The notes under the pieces: model-generated
The model's input: only the letters and a program-made list of their open reading frames with translations
The model's database searches: none
What the model was told of the DNA's origin: nothing
From: Paraglomus occultum
Lineage: Eukaryota > Glomeromycota > Glomeromycetes > Paraglomerales > Paraglomeraceae
Length of the DNA stretch: 27,963 nt
Reading direction: 5' to 3'
Assembly (NCBI GenBank): GCA_910592205.1
Contig: CAJVPJ010000342.1
Coordinates: 1-27,963, forward strand
Program-made: the position numbers and the translations under genes
In this document: positions 10,768 to 20,800 of the stretch, in pieces
Position numbering within the stretch: the first letter of the stretch is position 1
Layout of the letters: each line of letters begins with the position of its first letter

Positions 10768-11908
10768 ATTTCACATTAATATTAATGTGCAAATGGCATC
10801 GCGCAAACTTATTATTATAGTAATCAAAAGAACGTTACACGCATATTAATATTAATACTGTATGTACGGACGAGTTGGCGTTTGAACCCATCTTCAACTA
10901 AAGCACGGTAGAATCAATATGAACAATATCCGTTTGACGTTACGGTCTTAAAACTTAGAAGATGATGTTTGCCAGGACACGACACTAGCTTTGAAGATTG
11001 TCTCAAACTTTTTTATTTGTATAGGCTATTTAACAGGAAGATAAGTACAAAGAAGGCAACTATCGATAGAATCGATGAAGTCTATATACTACTACTATGT
11101 AGTACTAATTTTGCATTGAAGTATAAAGCGTACCAACAAGTTAACTAACAAAATCTATTATTGTCTTATCATTACTGTGTAGTACTTCTATCTGATAACT
11201 AATGTAAAAGTCAAAAAGCTAACGCACATTCTCGTCTCAAACATACATTTTATGTGTTTTCGAATTTTCCAGTTCCCAAAGTAAAATCATCATGTTGCGC
11301 ACAAATTCACAACACACACGATTCAAATTCTCTCTTAAATGAAACAATGTGCCGTACGAGATAATGAGTATTAACGGTTATAATTGCTTTCTGGAGCTAA
11401 TTTCTAGAAAAACATCATTACGCAAGCGATTTGTTAACGCGTATGGTAATAGGCTGGAAGAAGTACAATGACGATACACGTACTCTACATAAACTAAAAC
11501 GGCGGATCCAACATCAAAGGGTGAAATCATTTCGCACATACTATTATCTTTTCTAGTGAATTACGAAGTTTGACATTTAATAAACAAAGAAAAGATACTA
11601 TTTTCTTGTGTCAAATAGCAAGACAATATGGCATCAGGTTTCCTTTATTCCTCCTCATCATAGTCAATTGAAGATATAAGTTGCAAGATCAGCAAGTTGC
11701 AGTTAGGTTTGGAGAAAAACACTTGAAGACGCCAGGAATATTTTAAATTCAGATATTTTATAGAAGAATTTGACGCCTATGATAATAATGTATAGATTCT
11801 ATCTGAAAGCGACCATATAAATTAATAAAAAGTTAATACAAGAACACGTCTTATGTACGAGCAACAAACGAACACGTATACACATTTTTGCTCACAATCT
11901 GCATCTAT
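10768..11908. other. Gap between Sel1 pseudogene and lipase gene
   Basis: Two of the three TTAATATTAA motifs lie at its left end. No gene, RNA gene or mobile element is visible. The right end should hold the 3' region of the lipase gene on the minus strand. Confidence 0.6.
10772..10789. repeat. Perfect 18-bp palindrome
   Basis: CACATTAATATTAATGTG equals its own reverse complement. Its core TTAATATTAA also occurs at 10715-10724 and 10846-10855. Confidence 0.85.
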
Positions 11909-13192
11909 TTACTTCTCTTCGCGTTTTTGATTACTTTCATTCTCATCAATTTCTATCAACCAAGCCACCCAATCCTCTATAACTTTATCACAACCCACTC
12001 CTCGTAACAATTCATGCTCAAGTCCATCGTATAATACAAGTTTCTTGTTCTTTAGCGGCGTCCTGGCTTTTTCATAAAGCAATTGACTTCCTTCAACGGC
12101 ACATACTCTGTCAGAAGTTCCGTGCTGTACAAAAAACGCATGGGAGACCTCTTGCAGATTGGCCTCGAGCCAGAGTGTGCCATGGAGAAGTGCAATACCC
12201 GTGCTACCCCGGAGTCCACCGCTATACGTCATCGGGTCTTTCAAGACAGTAAGATATGTGTCGGGACAACCATTTTGAGAGAGATGTAAGAAAATCAGAT
12301 ATTCGATCAGATATTTCAACCCTCTAACGCGCGCGTTATACTGTGGTCTCTTTGTTTTTCTCACACTGTCACACACACTTTCCCAGTTTTTAGCTTACTA
12401 CCCCCTTTTTGCCTTTACTTTTCCCACTTGACCGATTTCCTTACCATTCCTAAACTCTTCCTCGAGTTTCGGATCCGAACTTCCCTTTCCTACCATCGCG
12501 TAAGACATTGGTAAATACCCAAGTGGCGACTTTGCAATCACCTTTGCGACAAGTTCGATGAGTTTGCTCGGACGTGAAGTTTCCGAGACAAATACTAGCG
12601 GACAGAATAAATGTATTGCATCGATAGTGTGCGGATAAAGAATAGAATAACACAGAGTTATAAATCCGCCGAGGGACTCGCCACAAAGAACCAGTTTGCG
12701 AGGATTGGGACGCGAATCGTACGGAAGAGTAGATCCTTTTGACGAGAGCTTGGTATCCGTATAGTTTTCGTTTTCCTTTTTTAGATGATCGATGACACAA
12801 TGTACGGCTTCTGTTAGTTCTTTCCAGTCGTTCAGATAGGCGTGTTTTCCCGATGATCGGCCGAATGAAGGCAAATCAAGTGCGATGACTCTGAATCCTT
12901 CTCTCAACGCTGGGTCGATATGCTGCGAGAAGCGACCTCCGTAACCGTCCATGCCATGCACAATCATGACATCAAGGTTACGTTGTTTGACGTTTGAAAG
13001 TGACCAGGTTTGATAATAGATAAAATGATCGGCGTTTGGATATGTTGGATGATTGGGAAAAGGAACGATATATTCTGTGTGGTGATATGGGGCAGAGCGG
13101 AAGGCGAGTTCATATTTGTTGTAGGGTAGTGATGCCCGACCGTAGGTCAAGTCTGGTGGTGAGGAAAAGAGAGAAGTTAATGATGGTATCAT
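11909..13192 (-). CDS. Monoacylglycerol lipase-like alpha/beta hydrolase, 2 exons, 358 aa
   Basis: Serine hydrolase of the monoacylglycerol lipase family (yeast Yju3, animal MGLL), expected to split monoacylglycerol to fatty acid and glycerol at lipid droplets or membranes. Exon 1 is 13192-12445, intron 12444-12238 (GTAAGG..AG, phase 1), exon 2 is 12237-11909. Visible in order: oxyanion segment IVHGMDGYGGRF (about 77-88), LDLPSFGRSSGKH (105-117), nucleophile elbow GESLGG with Ser173, and a lid-like region about 205-235. Splicing yields EEEFRNDPMTYSGGLRGSTG, typical of the family. Acid Asp292 lies in HGTSDRV and base His324 in GLEHELL. The triad is complete. At 358 residues it is longer than the roughly 300 of MGLL, from an N-terminal extension of about 35 residues and an insertion near 140-165. 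Upstream on the same strand lies a decayed copy of its 5' part (14216-14334). Substrate is inferred from family only. Confidence 0.9.
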
Positions 13193-13936
13193 TTGTATCT
13201 TTCGATGCGCGCGTGGTGTAGAGAAAATGTCAGATCAGCTTAATACTTACATATGGGTCAGAATATCACATGATTAGCTCGATATGCGAACAAGTAACTG
13301 TATGTTTCACATGAATTGTTTACAGGAGAGCGTAAGAAGGTTAATTGGACTTGTTTCTTGGCTATGAGGAAATGTTTCAGATGTCCATATTGTGTGACAA
13401 GCAGATCGAATTACCTATTAAATTCGAACTTTTTTTTGTTCTGTAGTTATGGTTGTGAAAGATAAGCACATTGAATAATTGGTGGCTGTGTGATGTGATG
13501 GTGCCGCAAACATTATCGAATAGCCTAACGGCCAAGATATTTGTTTGAATGAAGTCATTGTCTGCTGACCTACAATCGTATTATTGGTAAACAAATATAT
13601 TGTGATAATGCTACATGTCAATATTAATTCACTATTAGCTATCTATGTCAGTGAGGACGAGACTAATGTTTTCCGTAGAGCGTTGTATGTACCCGCGCGG
13701 ACAAGTTATTAAGAAAGTAAAGAAACGCATGCAATAAATGATCCGCAAACATGCCTTGATTATAAAGAGCGTTGGACTATATTCAATAGGAAAGGCAACA
13801 AGCGATAAGCAAGTGACGCAAACATTATTAATTGGAAATGTTTAAATATCTGATCCAACTTATTGACAAAACGTTTCAATCATTATTGACCGATCCTGAC
13901 GATGATATGAGACCTAATTGTAGGAGCGATGATATA

Positions 13937-14005
13937 GACATTTTTAATTACTTTACGTTAGTTTCCAAGTCTTTAAGTGCCAAGACCTGAATAATTAAAA
14001 ATGTC
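13937..14005. repeat. Perfect 14-bp inverted repeat, 41-bp spacer
   Basis: GACATTTTTAATTA (13937-13950) is exactly complementary to TAATTAAAAATGTC (13992-14005). Inside, AGTCTT and AAGACCT can extend a second short stem, so the whole 69 nt could fold as one hairpin. Confidence 0.85.
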
Positions 14006-14215
14006 ATACAAACTATAATAGAAATGTTGCATATATCGCGAAATAGGTCAACATACGTCACAGATGATCTGTGTTTGTTGTATAAATTTCGTTTTCCTTC
14101 TTTAAGAATAGCCAATAGCATGGCAAACAGCTTATTTTCGCCTCTTTCTAATGATCTTCCAAATGAAAGTAAATGTATGAATCCTGTTTCCCAATATTAT
14201 ATAATTCGTTGTTTG

Positions 14216-14334
14216 GTCGGCGTTTGGTATGTTGGATGATTGGGGGAAAGGAACTACATTTATGCAGAGTCAAAAGTACAGTAGTGCTAAGGAGGCAGAA
14301 CAGAAGGAAAAGTTCATGCCATTGTAAGCAAGTG
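14216..14334 (-). pseudogene. Decayed copy of the 5' part of the lipase gene
   Basis: Plus-strand 14216-14251 (tcggcgtttgg, tatgttggatgattggg, aaaggaac) nearly repeats 13029-13065 of the lipase exon, with a 1-bp loss and a 1-bp gain. After about 17 inserted bases the match resumes: ggcagaacagaagg and gttcat near 14293-14315 against ggcagagcggaagg and gttcat near 13091-13112. On the minus strand the peptide SLAYNGMNFSFCSAS parallels SLPYNKYELAFRSAP of the lipase, and VPFP..NHPT..PNAD returns with shifted frame. Order and orientation are the same as in the intact gene 1.2 kb away, so this is best read as remains of a tandem duplication. I found no trace of the catalytic part. Confidence 0.65.
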
Positions 14335-15762
14335 AGGAACTACTTACAGGTACTGAATTCATCTGACCACCTGACATTTGAACGAAAAAGGAATTTGCCA
14401 TTTCGGGCAAGTGCAGATGATTATTGTATACATTCAGGACAAAGAGGCTCTTCATATTTACAAAAAGCAAACCAAAATTTTACAAAGCAGACTCATATCT
14501 TAGCTAACGATAAAGAAATTGCTTATACTCCAAGGTCGCATTCATCGTACTTAGATTGAAATCTTAATACCTGCTTATTCTGTCATTCAAAATTTCGCCG
14601 GGTGTCATGGATGTCAAACACGTAATGCATATCCACGACGTAATCTAGGCCCTCAACGGTCAGTGTATTCTCACGTACTTTATGATATATTTCAATACGG
14701 AGCATCCTGACTAAACAAAACGTGGGGTATAGTTGCCGATGTAGCAGTGGCGGATGTGACAGACATACGTTCGATTCGATTACGAATTCGGTGCGGTAAC
14801 TATAAAATCAGAAGACTGTAAGAACCCATTACCATCGGAAAGACCAAACAAAAGTTTACTACATAAGACTTTTTTCTTTGACTACCAGCAAACGTGTGCG
14901 CTTCTTCAACGATGACCGTATCTAATGTACCATTGAATTTATGTTTAATTCACTTGCAGTAGTGGCTAGCCTTCTCGGATGTCTTTGAAAAGAGTGATGG
15001 TTTTGGTCAGTCCATTAATGTATTCCAATTAAAGAGCTGAAGTCACATTAGCACAAGCTCCCATGTCTTCGAGTAAATTGTGTAATTCATAAAATTCTTA
15101 TCTTATCGCAAGGCTAAAAAAAGCAAATGTATAGAAAAGTTCGAACCGTTTTTTACAACTTATCGGTCACTGAAATTTGTCCAGTCTGACAGAAACGTTA
15201 TATTTGAATTTTGGTTTCAATTCTGTAAACAGGCTGAGTAAAGTTTAATAGATACACGTAACAATCTGTTTACAAAAGAACGTATTGTATGAATAAAAAC
15301 GAAAACATTATTACCAGGAAATAATAAATAAAAGTACGGTAATGTAACGAAAATGTTGTTTAAAGCTATGCTAACAAGGAGAGTAGTTAGTATGAAGAAA
15401 TCGATTATGTAAAGCTAATTGAACAGAGACTTGTTGATTGGAAGATAAAAATACGCTTCATCAATTAGGCTGTTTTTGTCTGTTTGAAGATTAACCGCCC
15501 AACAGCTTAAAATTCAAGATCGTGACCATTGAATACATCATTATTAATCTCGAAAACGTTTTGCACTAGCAAGGCTAGATATTTCTTTCCCTTATTATTG
15601 CGCCAATTAATGACGTTTTGTGTTTAATTTTAGATGTTGAAACGATCAGGGATTTGACGGTATTTCATATAGTATCTTTATCTCACTGTAATGCTATATA
15701 TAGTTCTTGTTATCGACTCGCAATGAGCAGTTACTATTCATTTGACTCTCGTCCAAAGTGAC

Positions 15763-15794
15763 GTCACATTACACTCTGTCCGGTTTCGTTGCAG
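15763..15794 (+). repeat. Dispersed repeat, copy 1
   Basis: GTCACATTA followed by CACTCTGTCCGGTTTCGTTGCAG. It closely matches 24017-24057, where a further 9-10 bases separate the two blocks. Confidence 0.5.
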
Positions 15795-16109
15795 ACGTTC
15801 CATACCATGTGCAAGTCAATTGTTTCACATAGAAAGTAGTGAAGGGCAATGTCAGTATGCCAGGTAGAAATCGAGCTTGCTTCTACTTTCGGTTTAATCT
15901 GAACCTTCTGTGGTTAGTATTAGTATTACCAACAAACATGCTGTATATTTAATCAGCGACTGATTGTATGCAATCAATATAACCTGACACTTTTATGTAG
16001 CAAACATGTAAAATTTAATATTGTTACTCATTTATAGTTTTTTTTTATACTATTAAATTTTCCGTGATTGGTAAGTATAACGTTCTGGTATTAACGTTAA
16101 TATTAATAA

Positions 16110-16334
16110 AACTACTGCTATATTGAAGATAAATTGTCCATCTCGGACAATAAAAAGAGTCGAAGCAAGCCTAATATTGTCCGACTAGTAAGCGCACGCC
16201 AATCTGTTACATTCCGGAAACCAGCGTGTGTAGATAATAATAACAGTACAACTAAGGAACTGTTGGACGGAGCGAGCGTGCGTCTAGCTATAGCTTATGA
16301 CTGGACAGTCCGATAATCACTTGCTGTAGTGATT
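16110..16334 (+). other. Small open stretch with hairpins at both ends; unrecognised
   Basis: An open frame of about 70 codons (16110-16316) without an ATG at its left end encodes a basic, Ser/Arg/Asn-rich peptide (for example SDNKKSRSKPNIVRLVSARQ), richer in G+C than its flanks. Near its left end ATTGTCC/GGACAAT (16133-16151) forms a 7-bp stem. Just after the stop AATCACT/AGTGATT (16315-16334) forms another with a 6-nt loop. It may be a relic exon, a structured RNA or chance. I do not recognise the peptide. Confidence 0.25.
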
Positions 16335-17786
16335 GAGCCTTACATCGTCTGATAACAAATAATGTAAAATATTAGTTCGAAACCAGGAGAAAACGATAAG
16401 CTTATTTAATAAGAATGTGTCCTTTGTTAATCAAATATAAGAAATCTAGGCATAGAAATAATTTGTTTTAATGGTGTTACTATGAAATAATTTCTCATCT
16501 CTTGCACAGCATGAGCCAATAAATTCCCGTTCAGATTAATAATTAATTTTGTCTAATCTATCTGTGCTAGTTCTTCGTTCATGTTGTCTTCAATCTGAAC
16601 AATCTATTCTTGAGTAATCGATAAATTACAGATTAGAAACTTGTGATCAATACAAAAGCGATAAAGCCAACAAACCAAACATTTATTAGCGATAACGATT
16701 AATCTCGTACCATTTCCGTCAACAATGACTAATAATAAACAATGTCGGTGGCCCGCACTTGCAGCAGTCGACATTTCCTTCTCTTTCATACGTTTTCGTT
16801 TGCTGTTTTTTGTTCCATTATCATTCGCCAATTTCTACTTGTTCAACATTTGAGCGAAAATAGTCGACCCGTACCCAAACAGTATATCAATAGTTTTACC
16901 AAAATACATAAGAGACTGTTTCGGAATAAAGATGTACATTTTTTTACCGTTTATTTTTATCACATTTTAATTTAGTACACTAACACATAACATTAAAATG
17001 AAAATTGCACCCAAATAAAGTTCACAAATAATGATCACATAATTTACACGTATATGATGTCACCCCCATACATATATCAGCTATCAAGTTAGTAAACACA
17101 CACATTTCGTTTGTTATTCCCCAGCTGCGATTATTCATAAACCGACATGCAGCTGACATCGAAAATCGGGTCAAGACGGGTAACTGTGTATTAGAGTCAA
17201 TTAGACATTCTATTGGCTAACTTGGACTCCTGACTTTGCTCGTTTGACGTTATATTGAATCCAATCATATCATTGTGTGTTAGGATCTGTGCATTCTCTA
17301 TGTGATGCAGTATCATTGTCAAATATAGTATGTAATATATTCGATTACCATATATATATATTCGCACATCTACAATAGATATAGAATATAAACAAACCCA
17401 TTTGTACACTCTCTGTTAATTGACGAACCGACATTTATAATTGTCTATTGTAACCGTGACCAATTGCGACGAAAGCTATATATAGTAGAATTATGAATAC
17501 CCAAGGAAAAAAAAATTGTCCTCTGATTAGTTCATATGCAATATAGTGATCGCGCATTCACAGCTTTAACTACGTGAAGAAATCCCCACATTCACTTTAC
17601 TGTTGAACTTGGAATGTGCAATTACTTCTTACTCCATAGGAACGAACATAGCAACACAGCGGACAATAAACGCACCTAATCTTGACGCAATCAGCAATAC
17701 ATAATTACATTCATCAACAGAACGTTCATTTATTTTCATTCACCACGACGACTTTCGCTTCGTTGCATGCTATTACGACGGCAGCG

Positions 17787-17821
<35 letters not shown>
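17787..17821 (+). repeat. (GCAACA)n hexanucleotide repeat in the RhoGAP leader
   Basis: Nearly six copies of GCAACA lie about 65 bases before the LIM-RhoGAP ATG. An open frame in the same phase as the gene runs through it but ends in TAA at 17868-17870, so it is not part of the protein unless spliced differently. Confidence 0.8.
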
Positions 17822-17885
17822 GACGCAGCAAATCACTACTAACATTCCTAATATCGCTAGTACCCACTAATCTTGACACTAACGC

Positions 17886-20800
17886 ATGGCTTACGAAACA
17901 GAACCATATGACCCAATCTGTTTAGGATGTAATGCTATAATTGACGAGGGAAATGTCGTTGCATTCGGTGATGGCCTATGGCATGTCTACTGGTTAGTAT
18001 ACAACAGTAACGGACGGGGTGGGGAAAAAGTTTAATATCCACCCCCACAGTTTACATTAATTCAAATAGAAAAAAAGCATGTGAAGACGGTTGATGAAGA
18101 CAAACTTTGTTTCAAGTCAAAGAAGTCTTTTTTAGGGTCATAATAATTAAAACACATTTTCCCCCGCTCAATTCCCCGTCCCGGACCCAACACCCCTTAA
18201 AACATATCTAACGTCTTTTCCCCTTTGTATAACATATTCACATAATCCTTGTTCGCTTCCTCGTTTGATTATGCTTTATAAATTTTATAAATGGGAACGC
18301 TTGCAAACAAATTTTCCTAAAAGTTTAACCGCTGGACGGATTTTTTGGATGAACTTTCACATTATCTAACCTTTCACTCTCTTTATACACCTCTCCCTCC
18401 CTCTTTGACAAAACACAGCTTTCGTTGCGCAAAGTGTCACAACCTCGTCGAGCACGATAAAAACTTACTATTATTATCTGACGGCAATCCGTTATGCGAA
18501 AACTGTTCATACAATTGTCACGTCTGTAAGAAACCTATATCCGACGAAGCAATCATGACAGGTGAGAATACGGACGCGTGAACCAGGAGTTTTAGTGCTA
18601 GGATATTGCTATTACTGGAATACTGGGATACTGGAATATTGAATATTGAAAACCTCCTCCCCCGATCAGAATGACGGACAATTTCTAATATTGTTTCTTT
18701 CACGTTTGCAGGACAAGAAGCGTTTCACGTTGAATGTTTCCGCTGCAGACATTGTCGTCGGCGGATAGAAGATTTAGTATTTGCAAAGACGAGTCAGGTA
18801 TTTCTTGGGAGATCACAGATCAATCGACTCGTGTTTTTTTTTTATTTCCCTCGAATGAATCGACCATAGTTCATAACTCTGTTCAATCAAATCTGTCGAT
18901 TAGGGGATATATTGCATGGATTGCCACAATGAAAAATTAAATAGGCCTCGACGGTCAAAGGAGAAAGATAACAACAGTTTGAACTTTTTGTATGAAAAAT
19001 CACTACCATCACTACCCACGGAGGAAAAGGTACGCGATGCGTAGGCAAATGTAATCGTATGCACCAACTATTTACCCATACATCTCTCATGTCAGAGAAA
19101 ACTGATATCAATTTTATTTTCAGAACAAGGAACGCCGAAAATTAAAACCACAAAGGTCTTTTGACAGTCAATCCAGTCAATCCAGTCAACGCCATGTAAC
19201 CCCTAAACGCTCAACGGAAAGCTTAAACCGATACCAAAACGTTGCGCAACAACCAGCACCAAATTCAAGCCGTCGAAAATCGCGTACTCTTGACACGCAA
19301 GCTGTTTCAGATTCGCTTAGAAAGTTTTCCGATTCAGATGCCGAGAGGAAGCGATCCGATTCCCTGTCTTCATCGTCCTCGTCCTCATATTTACAAGCGC
19401 CATCGTTGCAAGTACAACCTCTAAACAAATCGGCCTCGTCATTAAGTTTAAATCGTACCGGCACACCTTCCCCGACGCCGTTGTCGAGAAATTCATTATT
19501 TGTGCAACCGAGCTCGTTTCTAAGAGATCGAGACGTGAATAAAAGGACTGGACTGTCGTTGAGGAGAAACGCGTCTGCAGAGGTGCTTTCGATTGACGTG
19601 AACGCTAGTGAAAGAATCGATAAAAGAGATGGAAGGAAAAAGAGGACGAAGGAAAAGGAGAGAGAAAGGGAGAGAGGAAGGGAGAGAGGAAGGGACGAGG
19701 AACGGGAGAGAGAGAGGGAAAGGGAGAAAAGGAGAGAAAGAGAGAGGGAAAAGGAAAAGGAGATTAGGGAAAGGGAGATGAGAGAAAGGGAAATCAGAGA
19801 AAGAGAGAGGGAGATTAGGGAAAGGGAAATTAGAGAAAGGGAGATTAGAGAAAAGGAGATTAGGGAGAGGGAAATTAGGGAAAGGGAGCTTAGAGAAAGG
19901 GAAATCAGAGAAAGGGAGAGGAGGGAGAAGGAAAGAGCGCTGGAATTGGAGAGAGAGAAGGCAAGAGCGCTGGAATTGGAGAGAGAGAAGGCAAGAGCGC
20001 TGGAATTGGAGAGGGAGAAGGCAAGAGCGTTGGAATTGGAGAGGGAGAGAGAACGAGAGCGAGAAAAAGAGAGAGAACAGGAGAAAGTTGTTGACGCGGA
20101 AAACTTTCGCGCTAGAAATGATTCCATTACAACCATACAAAGTGACACTCGTTCAGTGCGTTCATTTTCAATAAGTAGTTATCGTAGTGACGTTACTGAA
20201 TCCACATCGGATAAGTTGGTTTTATCACCAACAGTACGCTCTTCTTCACTCCCTTCCCAATCTGCATCATCTCCGGCCCCTCATTCTCAAAGCACTTCAC
20301 CGAAACCTCCGCAAACTCTTACTAATAGTAACGAAGAGCAACAAACGACTTCCCCATCACCGACATATTCATATCCAAGGTCTCCGACACCACCGAGTCC
20401 GCAGTCTGGTAGCCTTACCACTCCGCAATCGCCGTCTTCTGAAGCCCATACTTTCAAAAATGGCAAAACTGCTACTGATATTAACGGTAAAAATGAGATA
20501 AAAGATACAGACGATGCAGATGACGTGAATGATGCGGATGATGCGGATGGTGCGGATGATGCGAGCGAAACTAGTGATGCTACCCAGGAATCTGAAGAAC
20601 AGGTGACTTTTAGTCCAAGACCTAACATAGATCTTCCCGTTCTTCCTCCGTTGAGTTTCTCTCTGGAAGACGATTTGATCAATATTATCGAAAATACCAG
20701 ATTTTCACGCCAAAACAGTATGAGAAAGAGTAAAACATTTGCCGCAGACGACGCAGATTTATTGTCGGGCTTGGAAGGAAAAAGCGTGGACCTTTTGGGT

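Larger units (their letters stand above)
13193..17885. other. 4.7-kb gap between divergent lipase and LIM-RhoGAP genes
   Basis: Holds both promoters, a relic of the lipase gene (14216-14334), a perfect 14-bp inverted repeat (13937-14005), one copy of a dispersed repeat (15763-15794), a small structured open stretch (16110-16334) and a CAACAG tract before the RhoGAP start. No other intact gene is recognised. Open frames at 13418-13621, 16604-16831 and 17197-17409 have no domains. Confidence 0.6.

Noticed and set aside
17682-17870. Open frame in phase with the LIM-RhoGAP gene just upstream of its ATG
   Set aside because: No ATG, made largely by the CAACAG repeat, and closed by TAA 15 bases before the real start; LIM1 begins right after the chosen ATG.
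19186-20148. Long minus-strand open frame of about 320 codons, with another at 19520-20140
   Set aside because: Ser/Leu/Phe/Pro-rich translation of the complement of the purine tract in the RhoGAP gene; no domain, and the plus strand has an unambiguous gene.
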